Assembly (NCBI RefSeq): GCF_036409475.1
Contig: NZ_JAYRCK010000009.1
Coordinates: 1-64,000, forward strand
Source: Scandinavium sp036409475
Lineage (GTDB): Bacteria > Pseudomonadota > Gammaproteobacteria > Enterobacterales > Enterobacteriaceae
Reading direction: 5' to 3'
DNA: 64,000 nucleotides
Both the position numbers and the translations under genes were made by a program. Below are positions 34,636-43,849 of this stretch, one piece after another. Numbering within the stretch: position 1 is the stretch's first letter; every line of letters begins with the position of its first letter. A model generated the notes under the pieces. That model was given only the letters and a program-made list of their open reading frames with translations, was not told the DNA's origin and made no database searches.

Positions 34636-36813
34636 ATGGCACTTACCGCCGCGCTGAAGGCGCAAATCGCGTCCTGGTATAAGGCGCTTCAGGAACAGAT
34701 CCCCGATTTCATTCCCCGGGCACCGCAACGGCAAATGATTGCTGATGTGGCGAAAACGCTCACCGGTGAAGAGGGCAGGCATCTGGCTATCGAAGCGCCA
34801 ACTGGCGTCGGTAAAACGCTGTCTTACCTGATTCCCGGTATCGCCATTGCTCGTGAAGAAGAAAAAACGTTGGTCATCAGTACCGCCAACGTGGCCCTTC
34901 AGGATCAGATCTACAGCAAAGACCTGCCGCTACTGAAAAAAATCATTCCCGATCTGCGTTTTACCGCGGCCTTTGGTCGTGGGCGTTATGTCTGCCCGCG
35001 TAATCTCGCCGGGCTTTCTAGCTCTGAGCCGACACAGCAGGATTTGCTGGCGTTTCTGGATGATGACCTCACGCCCAATAGCAAAGAAGAACAAAAACGC
35101 TGCGCAAAGCTGAAAGCCGATCTCGACAGCTATAAATGGGATGGCCTGCGCGATCACACCGATCAGGCCATTGACGATGCGCTGTGGAGCCGTTTAAGCA
35201 CGGACAAAGCCAGTTGCCTGAACCGTAACTGTTTCTACTATCGCGAGTGTCCTTTCTTTGTGGCTCGTCGCGAAATTCAGGAAGCAGAAGTGGTGGTCGC
35301 TAACCATGCGCTGGTGATGGCGGCGATGGAAAGTGAAGCGGTATTGCCGGAGCCGAAAAACCTGCTGTTGGTGCTCGATGAGGGCCACCATCTGCCGGAT
35401 GTTGCCCGCGATGCGCTGGAGATGAGCGCGGAAATTACCGCGCCGTGGTTCCGGTTGCAGCTCGATTTGTTCAGTAACCTGGTGGCGACCTGCATGGAGC
35501 AATTCCGCCCGAAAACCACGCCACCGTTGGCGATACCAGAGCGCCTGAAAGAGCACTGTGACGAACTCCAGGAACACATCGTTTCGCTCAACAATATCCT
35601 GAATTTGTACATGCCTGCCGGGCCGGAAGCGGAACACCGTTTTGCCATGGGCGAGCTACCGGAAGAGGTGATGGCCCATTGTCAGCGGCTGGCGAAACTG
35701 ACTGAAATGCTGCGCGGTCTGGCGGAATTGTTCCTCAACGATTTAAGTGAACGCACCGGTTCTCACGATATCGTGCGTTTGCACCGCGTGTTGCTACAGA
35801 TGAACCGCGCACTCGGGATGTTTGAGTCGCAGAGCAAACTCTGGCGTTTGGCATCACTCGCCCAGGCTTCAGGCGCGCCCGTCAGCAAGTGGGCCACGCG
35901 GGACACGCGAGACGGGCAGCCGCACGTCTGGTTCCACTGCGTGGGCATTCGCGTCAGCGATCAGCTGGAAAAACTGCTGTGGCGCAGCGTGCCTCACATT
36001 GTGGTGACGTCCGCGACGCTGCGTTCGCTGAACAGTTTTTCTCGTTTGCAGGAAATGAGCGGCCTGAAGGAGAAAGCCGGAGATCGCTTCGTGGCGCTGG
36101 ACTCACCGTTTAACCACGTCGAACAGGGCAAAATCATCATTCCACAGATGCACTTTGAACCGTTGATGGAACACGAAGAGCAGCACATCGCGGAGATGGC
36201 CGCCTTCTTCCGTGAACAGGTGGAAAGTAAAAAGCATCTCGGCATGCTGGTGCTGTTCGCCAGCGGACGTGCCATGCAGCGCTTCTTAGAGTGCGTGCCG
36301 GATTTGCGCTTACTCCTGCTGGTGCAAGGTGATCAGCCACGTTATCGGTTAGTGGAACTGCACCGCAAACGGGTTGAAGGCGGTGAGCGAAGCGTGCTGG
36401 TTGGGTTGCAATCCTTCGCGGAAGGCCTCGACCTGAAAGGCGAATTGCTCAGTCAGGTGCACATCCACAAAATTGCTTTCCCGCCAATCGACAGCCCGGT
36501 GGTGATCACCGAAGGCGAATGGCTGAAAAGCCTCAATCGTTACCCGTTTGAGGTGCAAAGCCTGCCAGCGGCGTCGTTCAATCTGATTCAGCAGGTGGGG
36601 CGACTGATTCGTAGCCACGGCTGCTGGGGCGAGATAGTGATTTATGACAAGCGCCTGCTGACCAAAAATTATGGCCCGCGTTTGCTCAACGCCTTGCCTG
36701 TGTTCCCGATTGAGCGCCCCGAAGTGCCGGAAGTCAAAAAAAGCCCGGCAAAAGTGGCTGCCGGGCCGAAAAAAAGCATCCGTGCTAAGAGGCGCGGTCC
36801 TACTGGTAAATAA
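34636..36813 (+). CDS. dinG: ATP-dependent DNA helicase DinG
   Basis: DinG is an SOS-induced, XPD-like iron-sulfur helicase that unwinds 5'-tailed duplexes, D-loops and R-loops and helps forks pass transcribed genes. The product is 725 residues. Walker A is EAPTGVGKTLS near 52-62. The four cluster cysteines lie in YVCPRN, SCLNRNC and YYRECPFF between about 119 and 207. The DEGHH box and the motif VI region QQVGRLIRSHG are present. The last 40 residues are Lys/Arg/Pro-rich. Its final 14 bases overlap the 3' end of a convergent fimbrial gene, whereas in E. coli ybiB follows directly. Confidence 0.97.
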   Translation: MALTAALKAQIASWYKALQEQIPDFIPRAPQRQMIADVAKTLTGEEGRHLAIEAPTGVGKTLSYLIPGIAIAREEEKTLVISTANVALQDQIYSKDLPLLKKIIPDLRFTAAFGRGRYVCPRNLAGLSSSEPTQQDLLAFLDDDLTPNSKEEQKRCAKLKADLDSYKWDGLRDHTDQAIDDALWSRLSTDKASCLNRNCFYYRECPFFVARREIQEAEVVVANHALVMAAMESEAVLPEPKNLLLVLDEGHHLPDVARDALEMSAEITAPWFRLQLDLFSNLVATCMEQFRPKTTPPLAIPERLKEHCDELQEHIVSLNNILNLYMPAGPEAEHRFAMGELPEEVMAHCQRLAKLTEMLRGLAELFLNDLSERTGSHDIVRLHRVLLQMNRALGMFESQSKLWRLASLAQASGAPVSKWATRDTRDGQPHVWFHCVGIRVSDQLEKLLWRSVPHIVVTSATLRSLNSFSRLQEMSGLKEKAGDRFVALDSPFNHVEQGKIIIPQMHFEPLMEHEEQHIAEMAAFFREQVESKKHLGMLVLFASGRAMQRFLECVPDLRLLLLVQGDQPRYRLVELHRKRVEGGERSVLVGLQSFAEGLDLKGELLSQVHIHKIAFPPIDSPVVITEGEWLKSLNRYPFEVQSLPAASFNLIQQVGRLIRSHGCWGEIVIYDKRLLTKNYGPRLLNALPVFPIERPEVPEVKKSPAKVAAGPKKSIRAKRRGPTGK

Positions 36814-37303
36814 AGGTCACCTGCACCACGCTGCTGAACGTCCCGGCGCTGACGGGCGTTGAAGTGGTGTAATAGCGTGCGGCAAGCGGAAAATCGGCGG
36901 TGTGATTACTTTGGTTAACCAGCACGCTAAAGCTGGCATCCGGTGCGATCAAAATCTGATCCTGAGGATCGGACAGCTCCAGCGCCAGACCTTTCGCGCT
37001 ACCGGTGTTGGCAAATTTTGTCGGGTGAACACTGTCTGCCTGTCCGTGAAAGGTGGCGGTGGCGAGCACGATGCTTGTCGGGCATTTTGAGAGCGTTAAA
37101 TCAAAGTTTTTCCATTCCCCGTCATCACCCACCTGTTTGAAATCCTTTGCAACGGCCTGACCCAGGTTGACCGTCAGATTTTGACTGGCACTGTCGACCT
37201 GGCAGGTATTAGCCACAATATTTCCGTGAATATGAATCGGGATTTCGTCTGCCAGCGCCTGGCAGGCCAGTCCGAGTAGCAGCACAGTGAGTAACTTTTT
37301 CAT
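36800..37303 (-). CDS. Minor fimbrial subunit
   Basis: The product is 167 residues with a signal peptide ending near LACQALA (about residue 18). The mature part is a pilin domain: a Cys pair (NTCQVD and LSKCPTS), the GLALELSD segment, and a final beta strand ending QVTFIYQ with the penultimate aromatic needed for chaperone recognition. It is the last gene of the operon. Its start overlaps the adhesin stop in ATGA. The 3' end overlaps dinG by 14 bases. Confidence 0.9.
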   Translation of the reverse strand: MKKLLTVLLLGLACQALADEIPIHIHGNIVANTCQVDSASQNLTVNLGQAVAKDFKQVGDDGEWKNFDLTLSKCPTSIVLATATFHGQADSVHPTKFANTGSAKGLALELSDPQDQILIAPDASFSVLVNQSNHTADFPLAARYYTTSTPVSAGTFSSVVQVTFIYQ

Positions 37304-38286
37304 TTATACCCCAACGTAATCGTGGCCACGGAATTGGCTGTGCCCGGTGTCACCTGCGAACTTATTTGCTCATAGGCGAGAATAAATGGAATCGACAGCG
37401 GAACGTTCGCGTAGGCCGGTGTCGGCGTGTCGGTATAGGAGCCAAAATTCGGTGGCTGGCCATTGGAGTTTATTTTGACGCCCACGCCGGTGGCGACGCC
37501 GTCTTCCGGCGTTAATTTAATGACGTCCGCATAGTTTTGCTCGTAGCCATTCGCGCTGGTTATCATCATCTGCGGTTGCACCGTGTTGTTGCAGCTCACC
37601 GTGATAGTAAAGTTTGTCTGGGCGACCACAGTGCCTTGTCCGGTAAAAGCGCTGATCGGCAGGTTGCCCAACATGACGGTAAGCGATTTCGGCGAGACGT
37701 TACAGGTCACCTCTTTGACCGTGACATTCCCTGCATAAGAGAGGTGATTCGGGTTACCGATCGCATCATGTTGATAAACGCCGACCCCAAAGACCGTCTG
37801 GCTCCCTACCAACGTTCCGGGTGTCACTGTGTCACTGATTTTCACCAGTTCGAGCGTCACGTTAAAATCGAAGGAAAGGCTTCCGTCGGACGCGATATAA
37901 CCCAGTGGCGTTGAGGAGGAGTTGCAATAAACGCCGCTGGCGCCTGTGATCCGCTGCCCTCTGTCGTTTATCAACGCGATGCCAATCCCTTGCAGCCCGG
38001 AAGAATAGACGCCGCTCATTCCCGGCACCTCAGTGCCTGACCCGAAGTAACAGGCAATAATCGGTAAGCCCGCTTCAGCGGAACTGGTGCAGTTACCTGC
38101 GACATGCACGCTCTGTTCCGTTCCCGGAATGGTGGAGCCCACAGCCAGCGTGGTGGAGACCGAAATCGAGGCGAGCGTGAACTCTTTTGGAATATTCGGC
38201 GAGGTGCAGCTGGCTTTCGCGTGCGGCATAAAAAATGCCGCTGCCGCGAGAATCAAAAGTAAAAAGGACTGTTTTGCTATCGACAT
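37300..38286 (-). CDS. Fimbrial tip adhesin (two-domain, FimH-like architecture)
   Basis: The product is 328 residues from ATG 38286. A signal peptide ends near HAKA (about 25). The N-terminal half (26-165) has several cysteines and no pilin resemblance, so it is the probable receptor-binding domain. The C-terminal half is a pilin domain (VTCNVSPKSLTVMLGNL, GVGVKINSNGQPPNFGSY, final VATITLGYK). The receptor cannot be predicted. It follows the usher by 20 bp; a longer start inside the usher gene is unlikely because it would add a non-signal leader. Confidence 0.85.
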   Translation of the reverse strand: MSIAKQSFLLLILAAAAFFMPHAKASCTSPNIPKEFTLASISVSTTLAVGSTIPGTEQSVHVAGNCTSSAEAGLPIIACYFGSGTEVPGMSGVYSSGLQGIGIALINDRGQRITGASGVYCNSSSTPLGYIASDGSLSFDFNVTLELVKISDTVTPGTLVGSQTVFGVGVYQHDAIGNPNHLSYAGNVTVKEVTCNVSPKSLTVMLGNLPISAFTGQGTVVAQTNFTITVSCNNTVQPQMMITSANGYEQNYADVIKLTPEDGVATGVGVKINSNGQPPNFGSYTDTPTPAYANVPLSIPFILAYEQISSQVTPGTANSVATITLGYK

Positions 38287-38306
38287 CTTAGGGTTTCCCT
38301 CGTGAA

Positions 38307-40850
38307 TCAGTGACACTGCCCGGCAGCGTGAATAATGTTGGCTTGGTCTTTTTTATCCTTCAGGGCATAGTCGACGATGCAGCGCTCACTGGCGTCATTC
38401 CCCCAGGAAACGAACAGTTTTCCGTGTTGGGCAAGGCCGGTGAGATAAACCTGGCCGTCATTGCCGACAATAAATTCATTGCTTTTATCTTCGGTGGTGA
38501 CCGTTGCGCCAAATGGCAACGGTTTACCGTTATGACCCAGCGTCATTAAGACTCTGTTCCCCACGCGAGTAGTGAACGAGGCTCGCACCACTGCGCCACG
38601 TGTTGGCGTGACCGTCAGTGCGGCGTGGGTGACATCGGCGTCATCCGGCAGCGTTTCAGTGTCCAGCGTGAGCAGGTTGTGGCGATAGGCGGTGACAAAA
38701 GGCACCACGGTATAACCGCGATAGTCCGTTTCGACGCCAGTCTGGTTAGCGACAAACGTGCCGTGCGTGCCGGGTGCTTTGATAAGCGCAATGGTTTCTC
38801 CCAGTGGCTGACCCAGCGTGATACCGTCGGCATGAGCCACGATGCCACCCTGAATACCGGCACTCACGGTACGCTGATATTTGTCCTGGCTGGCGTTGCC
38901 TGTGACTTCGCCGTAAGTCCCTTTGTAGTCCGCATTCAGGCTGGTAGAGTTGGCTGAGTTGGCACTGCCGACACCCTGCTGCACGTTCCAGCTCAGGTTG
39001 TCATTGTCCAGCGCCGTGCCGTTGAGCCCCAGGTTGTAGGTGCTCCCGTCTTTGCTGTTATTCATGTTCATGGTCGCCCAGGTGTTATGCATCCAGTGGT
39101 CGAGCGGCACGGACACGCTCAGGCTGAACTGGTTGTCATTGCTGACGTCTCTGTCGTTATCGTCAGTGCTGTAGGTATTTTTGTTTCGGCTGTAGCTCAG
39201 GGTGTAACTGACGTCGTGCCAGCTGTTGTTGTAGTTAACGCTGAGCGAGGTCATGTCCTGACTGTTGTCCCAGTAGGTTTCTTTCACCATGCTCAGGGTG
39301 ACTGAGCCCCAGCCTTCGGGAAGGGTCTGATCGACGGTGGCTTCCGCGCGTGCCTGTTTTTGTTGTGGGGCTGACCAGTCGCTGGAATCAGTCCAGGACT
39401 CCATGGTGTCCTGAAGGGTGTAGAAGCCCTGGCTGTTGTAGCGGTAACCCGCCAGTGAAAAGTTGGTGCCGGTGGTGGCGACATCTTTGCTGTAACGAAC
39501 GCGCCAGGAGCGACCACGGCTGGCTTCGCTATTTTTCAGCAGCGCTTTGGCGTGGGTTACGTCGATAGAAAAAGCCCCTAAATCACCGAAGTTTTTACCT
39601 ACCCCAATCGCCAGAGACTGATAGCGACTGCTGCCCTGAACACCGCCATAAGCAGTCACGCCATACGGCAAACCATAAATGGCGCTGGCCTGGGCGAAAG
39701 GTGTTTTTTCCACGCTGTTGTCGTAAGAGCGATACTGGCCAGCGGTCACGCTATATTTCAGGTGTTTTTCTCGTTGCAAAACGGGCACAGAAGCATAGGG
39801 CACTACAAAGTGGCTTTCGCTGCCGTCCGTTTCTTTGATGGTCACCTGGAGATCACCGCTGCTGCCGGTAGGGTAAAGATCGTTAATCTCAAATGCCCCT
39901 GGCGCGACGGTGTTTTGATAGATGATGTACCCGTTCTGGCGAACCATCACCAACGCATTACTGTGTGCGGTGCCGCGCACCACGGGGGCATAACCGCGCT
40001 CGCTCTCTGGCAGCATGTCGCTGTCAGAATTAAGCTGCGCGCCGGTGTAGGGAACGCTGTCAAAAACATCCGCAGGCGTTGTGCTTTGCCCTAAGGTAAG
40101 GTCACTTTTCAGCGCGATAATGTCGCGCTGGGCATAGGTATACACGGACGTGAATTCGCTGTTTTCGGTTTGGCCCGTTGTGTTGCGGTTCCAGGTCGAA
40201 TAGTTACGTACACGCCAGGCACCGATGTTAAAACCAGGGCGCAGGTTGATGTACTGGCTGCTGCTGTCTTCTTCGCCTTTCTGACGTGCAAAGCTCTGGC
40301 TGACGTTGGCACTGTAATTCAGCAGACCGGCGGTTATCCCTTCATCGTATTCTTTGGGGTCGATATAGCCGCGTGGAACCTGGCCCAACGCGACCTGGGG
40401 AATACTCAACAGCAGTTGCTGGTTTCTGACATGAAAGCTGGCTGAAGCTGAAGGAATGGCGCTTAAGTCGGCGCATTTTCCACCAGCGGAGAGGTTGGGA
40501 TAGTTTTCTGTTTTTATGCCTAGCTTCGCTAACTCGCTGACGCTGAAACAAGGCTGCAGTGAACGAGTGCCTTGTGCATCTTCCTGAAGCGTGAAAACGA
40601 CGTCGTGGCTATCGACTTTATTATTATTGATAAAGATAGCCACCGGATATTTCCCCGGTGCTTGTCCAGGGCCATTTTCATATAACTCAAGATCGGTTTT
40701 CCCCTGCGCTGGATTATCAATGTCCAGCAGTGCCGGGTTAAAATAATCGTCGGCCCAGGTTTGCGGCGCAAAAAATGCCCCTGCCAGGCCACAAACGATG
40801 ACCAGCAGAGCAAGGCATTGGCGAACCAGAGACTTTTGATGAGTATACAT
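38307..40850 (-). CDS. Fimbrial outer membrane usher
   Basis: The product is 847 residues with a signal peptide ending near QTWA. The usher domains are in the usual order: N-terminal chaperone-binding domain (FNPALLDIDNPAQGKTDLEL onward), a 24-strand beta-barrel with an internal plug, and C-terminal domains with the closing Cys pair (ERCIVDYAL and AAGQCH). The signatures GYAPVVRGTAHSNA and QNGYIIYQNTVAPGAFEI, which surround the plug, are clear. It secretes and assembles pilins across the outer membrane. Confidence 0.96.
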   Translation of the reverse strand: MYTHQKSLVRQCLALLVIVCGLAGAFFAPQTWADDYFNPALLDIDNPAQGKTDLELYENGPGQAPGKYPVAIFINNNKVDSHDVVFTLQEDAQGTRSLQPCFSVSELAKLGIKTENYPNLSAGGKCADLSAIPSASASFHVRNQQLLLSIPQVALGQVPRGYIDPKEYDEGITAGLLNYSANVSQSFARQKGEEDSSSQYINLRPGFNIGAWRVRNYSTWNRNTTGQTENSEFTSVYTYAQRDIIALKSDLTLGQSTTPADVFDSVPYTGAQLNSDSDMLPESERGYAPVVRGTAHSNALVMVRQNGYIIYQNTVAPGAFEINDLYPTGSSGDLQVTIKETDGSESHFVVPYASVPVLQREKHLKYSVTAGQYRSYDNSVEKTPFAQASAIYGLPYGVTAYGGVQGSSRYQSLAIGVGKNFGDLGAFSIDVTHAKALLKNSEASRGRSWRVRYSKDVATTGTNFSLAGYRYNSQGFYTLQDTMESWTDSSDWSAPQQKQARAEATVDQTLPEGWGSVTLSMVKETYWDNSQDMTSLSVNYNNSWHDVSYTLSYSRNKNTYSTDDNDRDVSNDNQFSLSVSVPLDHWMHNTWATMNMNNSKDGSTYNLGLNGTALDNDNLSWNVQQGVGSANSANSTSLNADYKGTYGEVTGNASQDKYQRTVSAGIQGGIVAHADGITLGQPLGETIALIKAPGTHGTFVANQTGVETDYRGYTVVPFVTAYRHNLLTLDTETLPDDADVTHAALTVTPTRGAVVRASFTTRVGNRVLMTLGHNGKPLPFGATVTTEDKSNEFIVGNDGQVYLTGLAQHGKLFVSWGNDASERCIVDYALKDKKDQANIIHAAGQCH

Positions 40851-40871
40851 GGGAGAGTAGGCAACCAGGTC

Positions 40872-41546
40872 TTAATGTAAGGTCGCAGACCAGGTTTTAC
40901 TGATGCTGCCGTAATCGGTGATCACGGACCAGGAAACGCTGGTGCCGCTGGTATTTGCCGGGAGCGCAAAGTGTGTCTCGGTATCAGGCACAGCCCAGGT
41001 GGCGCTGGTCACTTTATGCCCGTTCAGGGTCACGGCCTGGAAGTTCATATAAAAAGGTGTCGGGTTATTGACCACCAGATCATTCCCTTCGCGATGCCAT
41101 TGAAGTTTTTCAGCGACGTCTTCAGGCTTGCCTTTTACACTCTCTGGGCGGTACAGCAATTTAATACGCGTATTAATAGCGATTTGTAGAGTATTCGTAT
41201 CATCGCTGTGGTGCGATGAAGGGATTGCTTTTATATTAAGCCAATAAAGGGATTCTCTGTCTTCTGGCAATGTCCCGCCAGTCCGTACCACGCGTAACAC
41301 GTTATCTTCTTTCGCATCCAGTCTGAACAGCGGTGGCGTAATAAGAAAAGGAACACTGGCCTTTTTCCCTGTGCCTGCATCAACCCAGGATTGCACCAGA
41401 TAATTAATATTATCCGGATTGGACACCCCAATGGATGACTCCTGTTTGTTTCCCTGATAGACCATTCGGGTGCCATTAATAATCACGCCAGCATGGGTGG
41501 TGGCTGCGACTAATAACAGGCTGCTTAATAAATAACTGTAACGCAT
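40872..41546 (-). CDS. Periplasmic fimbrial chaperone
   Basis: The product is 224 residues with a signal peptide ending near ATTHA (19). It has two immunoglobulin-like domains of the PapD family. The anchor residues are in INGTRMVYQGNKQESSIGVSN (Arg and Lys positions). The signature LYWLNIKAIPS lies at about 100-110, followed by RIKLLYRPESVKG. The F1-G1 region is short, as in chaperones of rod-type fimbriae. It donates a beta strand to each pilin and hands the pilin to the usher 21 bp downstream. Confidence 0.95.
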   Translation of the reverse strand: MRYSYLLSSLLLVAATTHAGVIINGTRMVYQGNKQESSIGVSNPDNINYLVQSWVDAGTGKKASVPFLITPPLFRLDAKEDNVLRVVRTGGTLPEDRESLYWLNIKAIPSSHHSDDTNTLQIAINTRIKLLYRPESVKGKPEDVAEKLQWHREGNDLVVNNPTPFYMNFQAVTLNGHKVTSATWAVPDTETHFALPANTSGTSVSWSVITDYGSISKTWSATLH

Positions 41547-41612
41547 GAATGTTTCTCAATAAAGAAGGAGACAGAGTTCTTCTTGCGAAAAAGAGTGCCT
41601 CCTGGTGGGGGA

Positions 41613-42149
41613 TCAGTTATAAATAACCGTAAAGGTGGACGCGGAATTAGCCGGACCTGCCGTTACCGAGGCTTTGGTCTGGATATAGCGGGCACCAAAT
41701 TGCAGATTGTTCATCGTACTGCCAGACGTCAAAGCATACGGCTGAGAAGGCGAGTATAAATCGATAGGCTGCTCGGAGGCGTCAACCAACTGAATCGCCA
41801 CGCCTGTTGCAGCGCCCGATCCAGGCGTTAATGCCAGGGTCGTGTTATTGTCCGCATCCGGAATTCCACCGAAATTAATCGCAGCCGTTGTGACGGTATC
41901 TGGACAATCTGTAAGCTGAATATTAAACAGCGTTAAGGTGGTGGTCGAGCCCGTCCCCTTAAACATCGTTTTGGAGACTTTCCCTAACGCGACATTTAAT
42001 GGATTGCTTAACCCATTCACCACCTGACAGGCCGAATCAATAATTTCGCCCGTGAAGTTAATTTGACCTTCGCCATTGGTTTCCGCGAAAGCGGAAGCCG
42101 AACAGCCGATCGCTGAGGCGATCAGTAAACCTAATGCAATCTTTTTCAT
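41613..42149 (-). CDS. Major fimbrial subunit (FimA-like)
   Basis: The product is 178 residues with a signal peptide ending near SASAFA (22). The mature pilin has the paired cysteines (SACQVV and TDCPDT), the conserved GQINFTGEIID start, GVAIQLVDASEQPIDL, and the ARYIQT...FTVIYN end with the aromatic penultimate residue. It is the first gene of the five-gene operon. Order (pilin, chaperone, usher, adhesin, minor pilin) matches type 1-like systems. No invertible promoter or recombinase gene was found. Confidence 0.93.
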   Translation of the reverse strand: MKKIALGLLIASAIGCSASAFAETNGEGQINFTGEIIDSACQVVNGLSNPLNVALGKVSKTMFKGTGSTTTLTLFNIQLTDCPDTVTTAAINFGGIPDADNNTTLALTPGSGAATGVAIQLVDASEQPIDLYSPSQPYALTSGSTMNNLQFGARYIQTKASVTAGPANSASTFTVIYN

Positions 42150-42268
42150 AATATGACCTGTAAATATCTCCTTCCGAAAGAGGATGTCCTGTTTATAGTG
42201 AATCCATCACTCAACAACTCACTGTGGATTATTTAATCAAAAAATGCGGGCTAGCGATGCTTATACCG

Positions 42269-42288
42269 GACTGATAAATATCTCAGAT
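42269..42288. promoter_or_regulatory. Candidate LexA-like site between the fimbrial operon and ybiB
   Basis: CTG (42271-42273), ten AT-rich bases, then CAG (42284-42286) keeps the LexA core spacing. The outer bases (GA and AT) depart from the consensus. It lies about 128 bp from the ybiB start and 120 bp from the first pilin gene. Apart from it, the 42150-42415 gap shows a -10-like GGGCTATATT near 42377 and nothing more certain. Confidence 0.35.
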
Positions 42289-42415
42289 AAAACTTGAATA
42301 ATATTTTGCTGTTGAAAAACAGCGCGTTGTATTGACAGGTGGCGGACATAAAAAACTATCAGCGGGGAGGTCATCAGGGCTATATTGTTAACATCATGCT
42401 ACAAGGAGTGACACC

Positions 42416-43378
42416 GTGGATTATCGTAAAATTATTAAAGAAGTGGGGCGCGGTAAAAATCATGCCCGCGACCTGGACACCGAGACGGCGCGCGGCCTTT
42501 ATGCTCAGATGCTGAAAGGCGAAGTGCCGGAACTGGAGCTGGGCGGTATTCTGATTGCCCTGCGTATTAAAGGAGAGGGCGAAGCGGAGATGCTCGGCTT
42601 CTATCAGGCGATGCAACACCACACGATTACGCTGACACCGCCCGTCGGCAAGCCGATGCCGATAGTGATCCCCAGCTACAACGGTGCGCGTAAGCAGGCC
42701 AACCTGACGCCGCTGTTGGCGATGCTGCTGCACAAATTGGGTTTTCCGGTGCTGGTGCACGGCGTTAGCCACGATCCAACTCGTATCTTGACCGAAACGA
42801 TTTTCACCCTACTGGGCATTGAGCCGACGCTACACGCCGGCCAGGCGCAGGCCAAACTCGACAGCCATCAGCCGGTGTATATGCCGATCGGTGCATTTTG
42901 CCCGCCGCTGGAAAATCAGCTTGGGATGCGCTGGCGGATGGGGGTGCGTAACAGTGCGCACACGCTGGCTAAACTGGCTACGCCATTTGCCGAAGAGGCA
43001 GCGCTGCGCTTATCCAGTGTTTCTCACCCGGAATATGTGCCGCGCGTGGGCAAGTTTTTTGCTGATATCGGCGGCCGTGCTTTGTTAATGCACGGTACCG
43101 AAGGCGAAGTCTATGCCAATCCGCAACGCTGTCCGCAAATCAGCCTGATCGACCGCACCGGAACGCGTGTCGTGGTGGAACGTGAAGATGCCCTGCGTGA
43201 AGTGCAGTTGCCAGAATCAAAAGATCCGGAAGTGACGGCGAGATGGCTTGAGCGTTGTGTGGCGGGTGTGGAGCCGGTGCCTGAAGTGCTGAAAATTCAG
43301 ATAGCCGCCTGCCTGCTGGCAACCGGAGAAGTGCCCAACCTTGAAGAAGGAATGAAACGGGTGAATGCCTGCTGGTGA
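42416..43378 (+). CDS. ybiB: YbiB, TrpD2-family nucleic-acid-binding protein
   Basis: The product is 320 residues, as in E. coli. It has the fold of anthranilate phosphoribosyltransferase but binds nucleic acids instead. It starts with GTG 42416 behind AAGGAG. Conserved segments are GRGKNHARDLDTETARGLYA, LGGILIALRIKGEGEAEMLG, PIVIPSYNGARKQANLTPL and MRWRMGVRNSAHTLAKL. In E. coli it is reported to lie downstream of dinG and to be under LexA control. Here a fimbrial operon separates it from dinG, so its regulation may differ. Confidence 0.94.
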   Translation: MDYRKIIKEVGRGKNHARDLDTETARGLYAQMLKGEVPELELGGILIALRIKGEGEAEMLGFYQAMQHHTITLTPPVGKPMPIVIPSYNGARKQANLTPLLAMLLHKLGFPVLVHGVSHDPTRILTETIFTLLGIEPTLHAGQAQAKLDSHQPVYMPIGAFCPPLENQLGMRWRMGVRNSAHTLAKLATPFAEEAALRLSSVSHPEYVPRVGKFFADIGGRALLMHGTEGEVYANPQRCPQISLIDRTGTRVVVEREDALREVQLPESKDPEVTARWLERCVAGVEPVPEVLKIQIAACLLATGEVPNLEEGMKRVNACW

Positions 43379-43394
43379 TCGGCGGGTCGAATTT

Positions 43395-43426
43395 GTAGGC
43401 CTGGCAAGCGCAGCGCCGCCGGGCAA
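43395..43426. repeat. REP unit after ybiB
   Basis: One REP palindrome (core TGTAGGCCTGGCAAGC with GCGCCGCCGGGCAA) lies between ybiB and the terminator of the convergent ybiJ. Confidence 0.7.
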
Positions 43427-43431
43427 TAAAG

Positions 43432-43463
43432 CAAAAAAAAGCCCGTCCAGTGGCAGGACGGGC
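43432..43463 (-). terminator. ybiJ terminator
   Basis: GCCCGTCC (43441-43448) and GGACGGGC (43456-43463) form an 8-bp stem. On the minus strand it is followed by nine T. Confidence 0.9.
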
Positions 43464-43524
43464 AAAATAAGGGTTAAACAGGTACTGCGGCAATAGTCAA
43501 TGAGGGGTAATTCAATTCAGGCTG

Positions 43525-43785
43525 TTATTTGTAGATAACAGCGGTACCGCTAATTTTGTTGTTGGTGTTAGCAGAAGTAATGCTGTAACCGGTAGCACCT
43601 GCTGCCGCAGCCTTCTCAGCCAGTTTGGCTTCCAGACCGTCCAGGGTGCTTGCACCGTCTACGGACACGGTACCGATTTTGTTCAGGCTCTGCGCTTCAG
43701 ACGGGGAAACCGGCTGGGCCGCGAAAGCGCCAAAAGAAAGAGCAGAAAGAGCGATAGCAATAGCAGCAGTTTTGATGGTTTTCAT
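43525..43785 (-). CDS. ybiJ: DUF1471 (YhcN/BhsA family) small periplasmic protein YbiJ
   Basis: The product is 86 residues with a signal peptide ending at FGAFAA (about 23). The mature part is the DUF1471 domain: IGTVSVDGASTLDGLEAKLA, then AAAAGATGYSITSA and the closing GTAVIYK. Members are small periplasmic stress-response proteins (BhsA, McbA, YhcN) that respond to acid, peroxide or biofilm conditions. The precise role of YbiJ is unknown. A CRP-like site lies about 50 bp upstream. A second DUF1471 gene sits 434 bp further up on the same strand. Confidence 0.92.
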   Translation of the reverse strand: MKTIKTAAIAIALSALSFGAFAAQPVSPSEAQSLNKIGTVSVDGASTLDGLEAKLAEKAAAAGATGYSITSANTNNKISGTAVIYK

Positions 43786-43833
43786 GGTTAATCTCTCGCA
43801 GGTTATTCTTTAAAAGTGACGTTGTTCCGTCGA

Positions 43834-43849
43834 TGTGATGAGTATCACG
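43834..43849. promoter_or_regulatory. CRP-like site upstream of ybiJ
   Basis: TGTGA, six bases, TCACG matches the CRP consensus at 9 of 10 core positions. It lies 49 bp upstream of the ybiJ start codon, where it would overlap or sit next to the promoter, so both activation and repression are possible. Confidence 0.6.

Noticed and set aside
42305..42330. CTGTTGAAAAACAG near ybiB as a LexA box
   Set aside because: The spacing between CTG and CAG is 8, not 10.
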